From contig DASRMP010000053.1 in assembly GCA_035647855.1 (NCBI GenBank), forward strand, positions 1 to 64,000: a DNA stretch of 64,000 bases. The letters are read 5' to 3'. The translations under genes and the position numbers were made by a program. Origin of the DNA: JAAZBW01 sp035647855. GTDB lineage: Bacteria; Actinomycetota; Actinomycetes; Actinomycetales; Actinomycetaceae. This document shows, one piece after another, positions 16,124 through 25,612 of the stretch. The notes under the pieces are model-generated. The model saw nothing but the letters and a program-made list of their open reading frames with translations, did no database searches and was not told where the DNA came from. How positions within the stretch are numbered: the first letter of the stretch is position 1; every line of letters begins with the position of its first letter.

Positions 16124-17422
16124 ATGTCCTCAAAGGCCCCCACCGTGGAGCTGAAGCGTCCGCCGGGCCAGAAGCCCGAGCGCGGTGCGCGGCCCGGAGA
16201 GGGCATCACCACCCATCCGGCCGGTCTCCAACGGGTATCGGTGGCCACCATGGACGCCGTCGAGAAGCGGAAGCTTCCGGAGATGCTGCGAGAGGCCGAG
16301 GGGCTCCCCGGGAAGGGAAAGGCGGCGTTCGCGTGGTTGCAGTCCACACGGCTGTTCCGTGCGCACATGCGCATCGTCCAGACTCGGGGGAATCTGCTCG
16401 CCGGTGGCGTCGCATACAACGCGCTGTTCTCGCTGTTCGCAATCCTCACGGTGGGCATCACGTTCGTGATGCTGGCATTCGCGAGCAATCCCGGATTCCG
16501 TGACGCGGCCATCGAGGGGATCTCGGACGCGGTCCCCGGCATCATCAACACCGGGGACGGCGGACTGATCGAGCCGGAAAGCCTTATGCTCGACACGGCG
16601 CTGAACCCGACCACCATCATCGCCGTCGTCGTCGCGCTCTGGTCCGCGAAGGCAATGATGACGGCGTTGCGGCGGTCGCTGCGTGCCGTTGCCGGGATTT
16701 CGGCGCTCCGGGAGAATCCCGCGATTCAGGCGCTGCGAGACGTAAGCGGTCTCCTCGTTCTGGGGCTGTCGGTGATCGTGACCTCGGCCCTTGTCCTGTC
16801 GGCGCAGGCCTTCGGATCCCAACTGCTCGACCTCATGTACATTGATGGCCCGGTCGTAGGGACAGTGCTCCGTGTCTCCGCATACGTGATCACGTACATC
16901 GTCGATTTCGGGGTCTTCATCTACATGTTCCGGTTCCTCGGCGGGATCCGTGCACCGCGGAGAGACGTACTGATTGGTGCCGCGATCGGCGGTCTTGCCT
17001 CGGGAATCATCCGTGTCGCGGGAACTGCGATCATCTCCGTGCCGGCCGACCCCCTCATGGCAACGGCGACGGCGGTCGTCACCCTCCTCCTGCTCGTCAA
17101 CATCATGGTCCGCGTCGTTCTCTACGTGGTGGCCATCATGGTGAATCCGCCGGCGCCGGTCATCCCGCAGGCGCCCCAGGAGGTCCGCTTCAAGTCCCGA
17201 CCCAACTACGTGACGGTCTCGAATCCAGCCACCCTGACCTGGGGCCATGACCCGTCCAGCGGCACTCTGATCCCGGACCCGACCCTCAACCCCAAATACG
17301 AGCCCGAGGTGGAGCCCGAGCCCACGCCGAAGTGGGGCGGCCTCATCGGTAGGATGAAACGCCGGCGCATCGCGCGGCTCGAACAGAAGCTCCAGGCCGC
17401 CCGCGACTCGTACCACACGTAG
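16124..17422 (+). CDS. YihY/BrkB (UPF0761) family membrane protein
   Basis: A 432-aa integral membrane protein of the YihY/virulence-factor-BrkB family, whose biochemical role is not settled. A hydrophilic N-terminus of ~90 residues precedes about six hydrophobic segments. The family landmark GNLLAGGVAYNALFSLFAIL lies near residues 97-116. A charged tail carries an E-P repeat (YEPEVEPEPTPK) and an arginine-rich end. Start ATG 16124 from a leaderless-type promoter. manC follows 21 bp downstream. Confidence 0.85.
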   Translation: MSSKAPTVELKRPPGQKPERGARPGEGITTHPAGLQRVSVATMDAVEKRKLPEMLREAEGLPGKGKAAFAWLQSTRLFRAHMRIVQTRGNLLAGGVAYNALFSLFAILTVGITFVMLAFASNPGFRDAAIEGISDAVPGIINTGDGGLIEPESLMLDTALNPTTIIAVVVALWSAKAMMTALRRSLRAVAGISALRENPAIQALRDVSGLLVLGLSVIVTSALVLSAQAFGSQLLDLMYIDGPVVGTVLRVSAYVITYIVDFGVFIYMFRFLGGIRAPRRDVLIGAAIGGLASGIIRVAGTAIISVPADPLMATATAVVTLLLLVNIMVRVVLYVVAIMVNPPAPVIPQAPQEVRFKSRPNYVTVSNPATLTWGHDPSSGTLIPDPTLNPKYEPEVEPEPTPKWGGLIGRMKRRRIARLEQKLQAARDSYHT

Positions 17423-17443
17423 GGGCTTCGAAGGAAGGCATCG

Positions 17444-18478
17444 ATGTACGCCATCGTCCCGGCGGGTGGGATCGGATCACGGCTCTGGCCACTTTCGCGC
17501 CGTTCGTCGCCCAAGTTCTTGAGGGATCTCGAGGGCCGCGGCCGCACGATGCTCCAGACCACGCTCGATCGGCTGGCGCCGGTGAGCGAGGGCGCCGTCG
17601 TCGTGACGGGAGCGGCTCACGCCGGGGCGGTGACCCGCCAACTGGAGGGTACGGCTGCCGAGGTGGTCGCGGAGCCGAGCCCGCGTGACTCCATGGCGGC
17701 GATCGGGCTCGCCGCGGCGATCCTGCACGAGCGCCACGGGGATGTCATAGTCGGTTCATTCGCAGCCGACCACGCCATCGCTGATGCGGACGCATTCCGG
17801 CGTGCCGTCCGGCGAGCGGAGGCCATCGCGGCGACCGGGAAGATCGTCACCATCGGGATCACGCCCACCTCGCCCTCGAGCGCGTACGGATACATCGAGG
17901 CGGGACGGCCGCTCTCGGCGCCGCTCCAGGGACTCGAGGTGGTTCGGTTCGAGGAGAAGCCCGTGGCGGCGACCGCGGCGGCCTACCTGACCACCGGCCG
18001 GTATCTCTGGAACGCCGGCATGTTCGTGATGCGCAGCGCGGTGCTGCTGGACGTCCTGGAGGAACTCCACCCCGAGATGCACGCCGGGCTGGCCAGAATC
18101 GCCGCGGCGTGGGACACGGACCGGCGCGAGGATGTGCTCGGCGCCAACTGGGAGAGACTGCCGAAGATGGTCATCGACCGGGCGGTTGCGGAGCCGATGG
18201 CGGACCGCGGTGGCGTTGCGGTGGTGCCCGCCGAGATGGGCTGGACCGATATCGGTGACTTCGACGCCCTGGCTGATCTCGCCCCGGCCGCGCCCAGCCT
18301 CGCGATCGACTCGCCGGACTCATACGCGCAGGCGGCGAAGCCAGTCGTGGTGGTCGGGATACCGGGCGCGGTCGTCGTCGAGACGGAGGACACGATCCTG
18401 GTGACGACACGCGCGAAGGCCCAGGACGTCAAGCACGCCGTGGACGGCCTCGACGGCGACCTCGAGGCGTTGCGGTGA
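17444..18478 (+). CDS. manC: Mannose-1-phosphate guanylyltransferase
   Basis: Makes GDP-mannose for glycan synthesis. 344 aa, guanylyltransferase domain only, without the C-terminal phosphomannose-isomerase domain of larger ManC proteins. Signatures: VPAGGIGSRLWPLSR (5-19) with SPKF, EPSPRDSMAAIGLAA, SAYGYIE, FEEKP and WNAGMFV. GAAGGAAGG precedes the ATG at 17444. Its stop overlaps the GTG of the next gene. Hexose specificity is inferred from the family. Confidence 0.9.
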   Translation: MYAIVPAGGIGSRLWPLSRRSSPKFLRDLEGRGRTMLQTTLDRLAPVSEGAVVVTGAAHAGAVTRQLEGTAAEVVAEPSPRDSMAAIGLAAAILHERHGDVIVGSFAADHAIADADAFRRAVRRAEAIAATGKIVTIGITPTSPSSAYGYIEAGRPLSAPLQGLEVVRFEEKPVAATAAAYLTTGRYLWNAGMFVMRSAVLLDVLEELHPEMHAGLARIAAAWDTDRREDVLGANWERLPKMVIDRAVAEPMADRGGVAVVPAEMGWTDIGDFDALADLAPAAPSLAIDSPDSYAQAAKPVVVVGIPGAVVVETEDTILVTTRAKAQDVKHAVDGLDGDLEALR

Positions 18479-19653
18479 GACGTGCACTCGCTGCGAGGGT
18501 GGCAGAGCTGACCGCGGAGGCCCGCGAGTCGCTCATCCAGCTGCGGCGCGAGTTGCATCGGCACCCCGAATTGGGTTTCGGAGAGCACAGGAGCACCGCG
18601 CGGGTGGCGGAGTACCTCCGCGCGGCCGGGATCGAACCCACGATGCTCAGCCCCACCGGCGCGTTCTGTGACATCGGCACGGCCGGCGCGGAGGGGCGCG
18701 TGCTGCTTCGGGCGGACTTGGACGCGCTCCCGGTCCGGGAGCGGAGTGGCGAGGATTTCGCATCCGTCAATCCGGGGATGAGTCACTCCTGCGGGCACGA
18801 TCTTCACACGGCGATCGTGGCGGGCGCAGCGCGCGTGCTGGCGGGGCTCGAGCGCGAGGGGCTGCTCCGGCGCGGCGTGCGGGCGCTCTTCCAGCCGGCC
18901 GAGGAGGTCCAGCCCGGCGGGGCACGGCACGTCATGGAACAAGGAGTGCTCGGCGGCGTCTCGCGCGCGTTCGCGCTGCACTGCGATCCGCGGGTGGACG
19001 TGGGTCACCTCGGGCTGAAGGAGGGACCGATCACGGCATCGTCCGATACTCTCCGTGTGACTCTCAGCTCCGACGGCGGCCACACCTCGCGGCCGCACCT
19101 CACGGGCGACGTCGTCTTCGCACTCGGACAGGTCATCACCCAGACGAGCGCGGTTCTGGACCGGCGCCTCGACCCGCGCAACGGCGTGAGTCTCACGTGG
19201 GGCGCCGTCCACGCGGGATCCGCGCCGAACGTCATCCCGGAGGAGGGCGTCGTGACGGGCACGATCCGGTGTCTTGACGTCGCCGTCTGGGAGATCGCCG
19301 GGCCGCTCGCTGCGCGGGCGATCGAGCAACTCGTGGTGCCCTTCGAGGTCGACTGCGTGGTCGAGCACGTGCGCGGACTGCCTCCGGTCCTCAACTCGGT
19401 GGCGGAGACCGAGATTCTGGCCGCGGCGGCGGTCGAGGCTCTGGGCGAGGGGAGCGTCGTGCCCACCGAGCAGTCGCTCGGCGGTGAGGACTTCGCCTGG
19501 TTCCTCACGGAGGTCCCAGGCGCGATGGGACGTCTTGGTACTCGGACTCCGGGCGGCGTCACCTATGACCTCCACCGCGGGGACGTGCGCTTCTCAGAGG
19601 ATGCGATCGAACTGGGGGTCCGGCTTCTCGCGCTTGCGGCGGTTCGGGATTGA
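18475..19653 (+). CDS. M20 family amidohydrolase (hippurate / N-acyl amino acid type)
   Basis: A 392-aa metal-dependent amidohydrolase of the M20D group. Metal ligands C106, H108 and H111 lie in MSHSCGHDLHTA, with E133/E134 in QPAEEVQPGG and a C-terminal GGEDFAWF. RRELHRHPELGFGE near the N-terminus is typical. The GTG at 18475 overlaps the manC stop. The natural substrate cannot be read from the sequence. Confidence 0.9.
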   Translation: MRRALAARVAELTAEARESLIQLRRELHRHPELGFGEHRSTARVAEYLRAAGIEPTMLSPTGAFCDIGTAGAEGRVLLRADLDALPVRERSGEDFASVNPGMSHSCGHDLHTAIVAGAARVLAGLEREGLLRRGVRALFQPAEEVQPGGARHVMEQGVLGGVSRAFALHCDPRVDVGHLGLKEGPITASSDTLRVTLSSDGGHTSRPHLTGDVVFALGQVITQTSAVLDRRLDPRNGVSLTWGAVHAGSAPNVIPEEGVVTGTIRCLDVAVWEIAGPLAARAIEQLVVPFEVDCVVEHVRGLPPVLNSVAETEILAAAAVEALGEGSVVPTEQSLGGEDFAWFLTEVPGAMGRLGTRTPGGVTYDLHRGDVRFSEDAIELGVRLLALAAVRD

Positions 19654-19732
19654 CTGCCGCCGCGTTGGACACGGATCGGTAACGCTTCTTCCACGTACGT
19701 CTGGTGATCTTCCGCGGAGTGGTATGAGCAAC

Positions 19733-19738
19733 TAGCCT
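19733..19738 (+). promoter_or_regulatory. Probable -10 (TAGCCT) of the nucleoside uptake operon
   Basis: TAGCCT in the 141-bp gap before the BMP lipoprotein gene would leave a leader of roughly 55 bases with CAGGAG before the GTG. Confidence 0.35.
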
Positions 19739-19794
19739 GGACCGACACATGCGAGGCCAATGCCGGCTCTCGCGCGATTCCTCAGGAGTGTTTC

Positions 19795-20907
19795 GTGAAG
19801 AGAAAATTCCTTGCGGGCGCAACGGCCATCATTGCCTCGCTCGCCCTCGCCGCTTGCGGCGCCGCTCCAGAAGACGAAGAAACGACTGCTCCCGCGACCG
19901 GTGACGAGACTGCGGAGACCACGGAGACCGAAGCTGCGGTTGACGTGGACCCTGACTTCCTCGGCTGTATCGTGTCGGACCAGGGTGGCTTCGACGATCA
20001 GTCATTCAATCAGACCTCATACGAGGGCCTCACACGCGCGGTGGACGAACTGGGTATCAGAATGGCTGAGGCACAGTCCGCCAGCGACGCAGACTACGTC
20101 CCGAACGTTGACTCCATGGTGCAGCAGGGCTGCAATATCGTGATCGGCGTGGGCTTCCTCCTGGCAGACTCGATCGAGGCGGCCGCCGGGGGCAACCCAG
20201 ATGTCAACTTCGCTCTGGTCGACTCCGGGTTCTCCGCCGAACTCGAGAACGCTCGCCCGGTGCTCTTCAACACGGCAGAGGCAGCTTTCCTCGCGGGCTA
20301 CGTCGCGGCCGGCATGACCGAGACCGGTACTGTCGCAACCTTCGGTGGCATGCAGATCCCCTCCGTTGCCATCTTCATGGACGGCTTCGCCGACGGCGTG
20401 GCGAAGTACAACGAAGACAACGGTGCCTCCGTGGACCTCCTCGGGTGGGACAAGGACGCCCAGACCGGCTCCTTCACCGGTGACTTCGAGAACCAGGGCG
20501 CCGGGCAGGCCCTCACCGACGGCTTCATCGCCCAGGGCGCGGACATCATCATGCCCGTGGCCGGTCCCGTGGGTCTCGGTGCGGCGGCTTCGGCCGAGGC
20601 AGCCGACGGCGTGAAGATCATCTGGGTCGACACCGACGGCTTCGAGTCCACCACGTACGGCAGCATCATCCTCACCTCAGTCGTCAAGAAGATGGACGAG
20701 GCCGTTTTCGACACGGTCGAGGCCGCTGCCACCGGCAACTTCACATCCGAGGCCTACATCGGCACGCTCGAGAACGAGGGTGTTGACATCGCTCCGTTCC
20801 ACGACTTCGATGCGGACGTCCCGCAGGAGCTCAAGGATGCGGTCGAGGACCTGAAACAGCAGATCATCGCCGGTGATCTCGTGATCGAGTCCCCGAATAC
20901 ACCATGA
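19795..20907 (+). CDS. BMP/PnrA-family lipoprotein, nucleoside ABC transporter binding protein
   Basis: A 370-aa substrate-binding lipoprotein. The signal peptide ends in lipobox L18-A19-A20-C21, followed by an acidic T/E-rich linker (residues 25-48), then the BMP domain: SDQGGFDDQSFNQTSYEG, NVDSMVQQGCNIVIGVGF, and a periplasmic-binding fold ending near residue 360. PnrA-type proteins bind purine nucleosides. Context with cdd, deoA and deoC supports nucleosides as substrate. GTG start with CAGGAG upstream. A strong hairpin follows before the ATPase gene. Confidence 0.92.
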   Translation: MKRKFLAGATAIIASLALAACGAAPEDEETTAPATGDETAETTETEAAVDVDPDFLGCIVSDQGGFDDQSFNQTSYEGLTRAVDELGIRMAEAQSASDADYVPNVDSMVQQGCNIVIGVGFLLADSIEAAAGGNPDVNFALVDSGFSAELENARPVLFNTAEAAFLAGYVAAGMTETGTVATFGGMQIPSVAIFMDGFADGVAKYNEDNGASVDLLGWDKDAQTGSFTGDFENQGAGQALTDGFIAQGADIIMPVAGPVGLGAAASAEAADGVKIIWVDTDGFESTTYGSIILTSVVKKMDEAVFDTVEAAATGNFTSEAYIGTLENEGVDIAPFHDFDADVPQELKDAVEDLKQQIIAGDLVIESPNTP

Positions 20908-20942
20908 CCCCGTGCCTCGGTGTGTGACGCGCCGAGGTCGCT

Positions 20943-20981
20943 ACGATGGGGCGGCCCGGTAGTACCGGGCCGCCCCATCGT
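20943..20981 (+). terminator. 18-bp perfect stem with 3-base loop between binding protein and ATPase
   Basis: ACGATGGGGCGGCCCGGT at 20943-20960 pairs perfectly with 20964-20981 around the loop AGT. No U-tract follows. It probably acts as a partial terminator and/or mRNA stabiliser so that the binding protein is made in excess over the membrane components, as is usual for ABC importers. Confidence 0.7.
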
Positions 20982-21015
20982 CCACCTCCAGCGTTGAAGG
21001 GAGCAGGACCGCTCG

Positions 21016-22623
21016 ATGAAACTGGAACTGAAGGGCATCACCAAGACCTTCGGGCCTCTCGTGGCGAACGACCAGATTGATCTCGTGGTCGAACCCGGTG
21101 AGATTCACGCGCTCCTCGGCGAGAACGGCGCCGGGAAGTCCACCCTCATGAATGTGCTCTACGGACTCTACGAGCCGGATGGCGGCGAGATCCTTCTCGA
21201 TGACAAGCCGACCCTCTTCGCCGGACCGGGAGACGCGGTCGCTGCCGGTATCGGCATGGTGCACCAGCACTTCATGCTCGTTCCGGTGTTCACGGTGGCC
21301 GAGTCCGTTGTCCTGGGCTACGAACCCACGAAGGGCGCCGGCCTGATCGACGTCGATGAAGCCCGGAAGCGGGTGAAGGAACTCTCGGAGCGCTTCGGTT
21401 TCGACATTGACCCGGACGCCCACATCGAGGATCTTCCCGTCGGTGCGCAGCAGCGCGTGGAGATCATCAAGGCGCTTTCGCGTGAGGCCCAGGTCCTGAT
21501 CCTGGACGAGCCCACTGCCGTGCTCACCCCCCAGGAGACTGACGAACTGATCGAGATCATGCGGCAGCTCAAGGCGTCCGGGACCTCGATCGTCTTCATC
21601 ACGCACAAACTTCGCGAGGTGCGCGCCATCGCGGACCGCATCACCGTCATTCGCCGCGGCAGAGTCGTGGGTGAGGCGAGCCCCACATCAACGGAGAAGG
21701 AGCTCGCCTCGATGATGGTGGGCCGTGAGGTCTCACTCTCGGTCGAGAAGACGCCCGCAAATCCCGGTGAGGCCACATTCAGGATCGAGGACCTGACGGT
21801 CCTGACCCCGGAAGGGAAGCCGCTCGTGGACCGCCTGAGCTTTGACGTCCAGCGTGGGGAGATTCTGGCGGTCGCCGGCGTCCAGGGCAACGGCCAGACG
21901 GAACTCACGGAATCGATCCTCGGCCTCGAAAAGCCTGCGGCAGGCCGGATCGTTCTCGGCGACACCAACCTGCTGGGTCTCAACGTGAAGCAGCGCCTCC
22001 GCGCGGGGGTGGGTTTCGTTCCGGAGGACCGCTCGACCGACGGTGTCATCGCCGCATTCACGGTGGCCGAGAACCTCATCCTCGACATTTACGATACGGA
22101 TGCGTTCGCCCGCGGCGTCTCCATCTCACCGGCGAAGGTGCATGCCAATGCGCTCGCCCGGGTCGAGGAATTCGACATTCGTGTCACCGATGTCGAGGAC
22201 CCCATGTCGACGTTGTCCGGCGGTAACCAGCAGAAGGTGGTTCTCGCGCGCGAGATGTCCCGGCCGCTGCAGGTGCTCGTCGCCTCGCAGCCCACCCGCG
22301 GGCTCGACGTCGGATCGATCGAGTTCGTCCACACCCGCATCATCCAGGAACGCGACTCGGGCACGCCGTGCCTTATCATCTCCACGGAACTGGACGAGGT
22401 CCTGACCCTCGCCGACCGGATTGCGGTGATGTACCGCGGCCGTGTGGTCGGAATCGTTCCGGGCGGAACCTCGCGCGATGTGCTCGGACTCATGATGGCG
22501 GGCGTGCCGCTCGAGGAGGCCCGCGAGCAGGCCGCCAGGCACCACACGTTGATATCGCGGTTCGACGAGGACGACGACGCCGCGGGGGCTGCACCTCCGG
22601 CGGGGGCTGAGGAGGACCGGTGA
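21016..22623 (+). CDS. Nucleoside ABC importer ATPase (double ATPase, YufO/RbsA-like)
   Basis: A 535-aa protein with two fused ABC domains. First half: Walker A GENGAGKST (35-43), signature LPVGAQQRVEI and Walker B VLILDEPTAVLTPQE. Second half: degenerate Walker A GVQGNGQTEL, signature LSGGNQQKVVLARE (canonical), and ASQPTRGLD where an ordinary Walker B would have DEPTRG. It overlaps the first permease gene by 4 bases. Together with the two permeases it forms the BMP-type nucleoside importer. Confidence 0.94.
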   Translation: MKLELKGITKTFGPLVANDQIDLVVEPGEIHALLGENGAGKSTLMNVLYGLYEPDGGEILLDDKPTLFAGPGDAVAAGIGMVHQHFMLVPVFTVAESVVLGYEPTKGAGLIDVDEARKRVKELSERFGFDIDPDAHIEDLPVGAQQRVEIIKALSREAQVLILDEPTAVLTPQETDELIEIMRQLKASGTSIVFITHKLREVRAIADRITVIRRGRVVGEASPTSTEKELASMMVGREVSLSVEKTPANPGEATFRIEDLTVLTPEGKPLVDRLSFDVQRGEILAVAGVQGNGQTELTESILGLEKPAAGRIVLGDTNLLGLNVKQRLRAGVGFVPEDRSTDGVIAAFTVAENLILDIYDTDAFARGVSISPAKVHANALARVEEFDIRVTDVEDPMSTLSGGNQQKVVLAREMSRPLQVLVASQPTRGLDVGSIEFVHTRIIQERDSGTPCLIISTELDEVLTLADRIAVMYRGRVVGIVPGGTSRDVLGLMMAGVPLEEAREQAARHHTLISRFDEDDDAAGAAPPAGAEEDR

Positions 22624-23903
22624 GCACGCAGGAACCGGATCCCCGGGAGGGCACGCGCGAGGAAGCGCCGGGCGCGCCCGCCGCCGCCATGACGCGTGGC
22701 GAGGAAGCTCGTACCTCGATCGTGCGTGAGATCCTCTCCGGCAGTTGGCTGGTAACGGTCTTCGCGATCGTCTTCGCGCTGCTGGTCGGCGCCATTCTCA
22801 TCGCCTTCTCCGACCCCCGGGTCCAGGAGACCTTCGGCTACGTGATCGCGCGGCCGGGCGACTTCTTCGGCGCGGTGTGGGACAAGGTCACGAGGGCGTA
22901 CTCGGCACTCGTGCGCGGCGCGATCTTCGACTGGAGGGCAACCACCTTCACGCGCATGATCCGTCCCGCCACGGAGAGCCTCGTGTTCGCGACTCCGCTC
23001 ATTCTTGCCGGCCTCGCGATCGCGATCCCGTTCCGTGCCGGGCTCTTCAACATCGGTGGTCAGGGCCAGGTGATTGTCGGCGCGCTCTTCGCGGGCTTCG
23101 TCGGCTACGCCGTGGCGCTCCCCCCGGTGGTTCACCTGCTGTTCGCGCTCCTGGGAGGCCTCCTGGGCGGAGCCATATACGCGGGAATCTCGGGCTGGCT
23201 GAAGGCGAGAACCGGCGCGAACGAGGTGATCGTGACGATCATGCTCAACAACATCGCGGGGTATCTGATCCTGTACCTGCTGAAACAGCAGTGGTTCACG
23301 ACCTCGACATCGCCGCTGCCGCAATCCCCGAACGTCGCGTCCACGGCGTCCCTGCCCGGGCTGCTCCCCGATCCATTCCGTATCAACGCGGGCTTCCTTC
23401 TCGCGATCCTGGTGACCTTCTTCGTGTGGTGGCTCATGGAGCGCTCGACGCTCGGGTTCGAGTTCCGCGCCGTGGGCGCCAACCCGAACGCGGCCCGCAC
23501 TGCCGGTATCTCGGTGGAGCGCGTGACGATCCTCGTGATGGTCGTCTCCGGTGCGCTGGCAGGCCTCGCGGGCGCGAACCAGGTGCTCGGCACCGAACAG
23601 AAGCTCACCCCGGGCATCGCCGGGTCGCTCGGTTTCGATGCCATCACCGTGGCACTCCTCGGACGTTCTCGTCCGGTCGGGGTCTTCTTCGCCGGCATCC
23701 TCTTCGGCGCGCTGAAGGCCGGTGGGTACGTGATGCAATCGCAGACCAACACCCCTATCGACATCATCCTCGTCGTGCAGTCGGTGATCGTGCTCCTCGT
23801 CGCGGCTCCGCCGCTCGTGAGATCGATCTTCCGCCTTCCGGCCCCCGGTGCGCCGCGCAAGCGCTCACCGAAGATCGCCAAGACCGCGGAGGTGACCGCA
23901 TGA
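22620..23903 (+). CDS. Nucleoside ABC importer permease 1
   Basis: A 427-aa inner-membrane permease of the branched-chain/ribose superfamily (BPD_transp_2). A cytoplasmic N-terminus of ~40 residues is followed by about ten hydrophobic segments. The FNIGGQGQVIVGAL loop (about residues 142-155) is characteristic of the YufP-type subunit, and GANEVIVTIMLNNIAGYL lies near 200. GTG start overlapping the ATPase stop, and it overlaps the next permease by 4 bases. Confidence 0.92.
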   Translation: MSTQEPDPREGTREEAPGAPAAAMTRGEEARTSIVREILSGSWLVTVFAIVFALLVGAILIAFSDPRVQETFGYVIARPGDFFGAVWDKVTRAYSALVRGAIFDWRATTFTRMIRPATESLVFATPLILAGLAIAIPFRAGLFNIGGQGQVIVGALFAGFVGYAVALPPVVHLLFALLGGLLGGAIYAGISGWLKARTGANEVIVTIMLNNIAGYLILYLLKQQWFTTSTSPLPQSPNVASTASLPGLLPDPFRINAGFLLAILVTFFVWWLMERSTLGFEFRAVGANPNAARTAGISVERVTILVMVVSGALAGLAGANQVLGTEQKLTPGIAGSLGFDAITVALLGRSRPVGVFFAGILFGALKAGGYVMQSQTNTPIDIILVVQSVIVLLVAAPPLVRSIFRLPAPGAPRKRSPKIAKTAEVTA

Positions 23904-25180
23904 GCGCCGCAGCCGTTCCTTTGAGCGAAAAATCGATCGTCACCACGAAGGTGAATTGGAAGATGCCAGTCTCCTACGGCATCCTCACCCTGCTCGGCAT
24001 GCTGCTGTTCGTCATCCTGGTCCCCTCCGGAGCCGAGACCCGATTCCAGCTGACCACGGGCGCCGACGCCGTCCAGATCCCGGGTTTCACGTTGCCTGCA
24101 CGCACCACCGGGATCGTCGTGACCGCGATTCTCGGAGCGCTCACCCTGGTTTCGTACCGTGACGCCCTCGCTCGTCGGCGTAGCGGCTGGTGGCTCCCTG
24201 TCACGTTCGGGATTCTCTTCGTCTTCGGCTTCCTTCTCTTCGCGGGCGCAGGCTCCGCCGGATTCATTCCGCTGACGACCCTGCTCGCCGGCGGGCTCGC
24301 GCTCTCGGTGCCGCTGATCTTCGGGGCGATGTGCGGTCTGGTGGGAGAGCGTGCCGGCATCGTCAACATCGCAATCGAGGGCCAACTCCTGCTCGGCGCG
24401 TTCTTCGCGGCGGTCGCGGCGTCGCTGGCCCAGAACCCCTACGTCGGCCTGCTCGCAGCACCGATCGCGGGCGCTCTGGTGGGCGCTCTCCTCGTCTTCT
24501 TTGCGGTCAAGTACTGGGTGGACCAGATCATCATCGGCGTGGTGCTCAACGTGCTGGTGGTGGGACTCACCAACTTCCTGTACTCCACCGTCCTGACGCA
24601 GAACGCCACCATGTGGAACGCCCGCCAGCGGCTGCCGAACCTCGCGATTCCGCTCCTCTCGGACATACCGATCATCGGCCGGGTGCTCTTCAACCAGAAC
24701 ATCCTCGTGTACGCGATGTACGTGGTGGTCGCACTTCTGACCGTCTACGTCTTCCGCTCCCGCTGGGGTCTGAGGCTGCGCGCTGTCGGCGAGCACCCGA
24801 AGGCCGCGGACACCGTCGGCATCAACGTGAACCGCACACGCGTGCGGAACACGATCATGGCGGGCATGATCGCCGGCCTCGGCGGTGCATTCTTCACGGT
24901 CGGCTCCGGTCTGGCGTTCGGCAAGGAAATGTCCGCCGGGCAGGGCTTCATCGCCCTGGCGGCGATGATCCTCGGCAAGTGGCACCCCATCGGCGCACTC
25001 GGCGCCGCGTTGTTGTTCGGATTCTCGAGGAACCTCGCGAACCTGCTGTCGACGCTCGGCGCCCGCGTCCCCTCCGAGATCCTGCTCATGCTGCCCTACA
25101 TCATCACGATCCTCGCGGTCGCGGGCTTCGTGGGCCGTGTCCGGGCGCCCGCCGCCGAGAACATCCCGTACAAGAAGTAG
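23900..25180 (+). CDS. Nucleoside ABC importer permease 2
   Basis: A 426-aa second permease subunit, YufQ-type. Hydrophobic throughout, with GLVGERAGIVNIAIEGQLLLGA near residues 147-168 and a conserved C-terminal FGKEMSAGQGFIALAAMILGKWHP. The start is ATG 23900, overlapping the previous stop. A longer in-frame reading from 22745 is only the shadow of permease 1. cdd starts 6 bp after its stop. Confidence 0.92.
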   Translation: MSAAAVPLSEKSIVTTKVNWKMPVSYGILTLLGMLLFVILVPSGAETRFQLTTGADAVQIPGFTLPARTTGIVVTAILGALTLVSYRDALARRRSGWWLPVTFGILFVFGFLLFAGAGSAGFIPLTTLLAGGLALSVPLIFGAMCGLVGERAGIVNIAIEGQLLLGAFFAAVAASLAQNPYVGLLAAPIAGALVGALLVFFAVKYWVDQIIIGVVLNVLVVGLTNFLYSTVLTQNATMWNARQRLPNLAIPLLSDIPIIGRVLFNQNILVYAMYVVVALLTVYVFRSRWGLRLRAVGEHPKAADTVGINVNRTRVRNTIMAGMIAGLGGAFFTVGSGLAFGKEMSAGQGFIALAAMILGKWHPIGALGAALLFGFSRNLANLLSTLGARVPSEILLMLPYIITILAVAGFVGRVRAPAAENIPYKK

Positions 25181-25186
25181 GCGTCA

Positions 25187-25609
25187 GTGACCGATTGGGA
25201 GATCCTCCGCCGTGAAGCGATCGAGGCCGCCCGGCACGCGTACGTGCCGTACTCGGGCTACCAGGTCGGGGCCGCCGCGCTAACCGACGACGGTCGCGTC
25301 ATCTCCGGGTGCAACGTGGAGAACGCATCCCTGGGGGCGACCCTGTGCGCCGAGTGCGGCCTCGTCTCGGACCTGCACCGGGGCGGTGGCGGGCGGCTGG
25401 TGGCGTTCCTCTGCGTCAATCGCGACGGGCACGTCATCGCCCCCTGCGGCAGATGCCGCCAGTTGCTGTGGGAACACGGTGGAGCCGCACTCAGGGTGCT
25501 GATGCCCGAGGGAGAGACCACTATGGACAAGGTGCTGCCGCAGGCGTTCGATGCCGCCGACATGGCCGCCGTCGCGGATCCCCGGCCTGCCGGTCCCGAG
25601 GAGGAGTGA
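25187..25609 (+). CDS. cdd: Cytidine deaminase
   Basis: A 140-aa zinc enzyme deaminating (deoxy)cytidine to (deoxy)uridine. The zinc site is C54-A-E56 and C87-x2-C90 (APCGRCRQ), which is the small tetrameric type. VPYSGYQVGAA and GCNVENAS are family motifs. GTG start. Its position directly after the importer fits immediate processing of imported pyrimidine nucleosides. deoA follows 3 bp later. Confidence 0.96.
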   Translation: MTDWEILRREAIEAARHAYVPYSGYQVGAAALTDDGRVISGCNVENASLGATLCAECGLVSDLHRGGGGRLVAFLCVNRDGHVIAPCGRCRQLLWEHGGAALRVLMPEGETTMDKVLPQAFDAADMAAVADPRPAGPEEE

Positions 25610-25612
25610 GGC

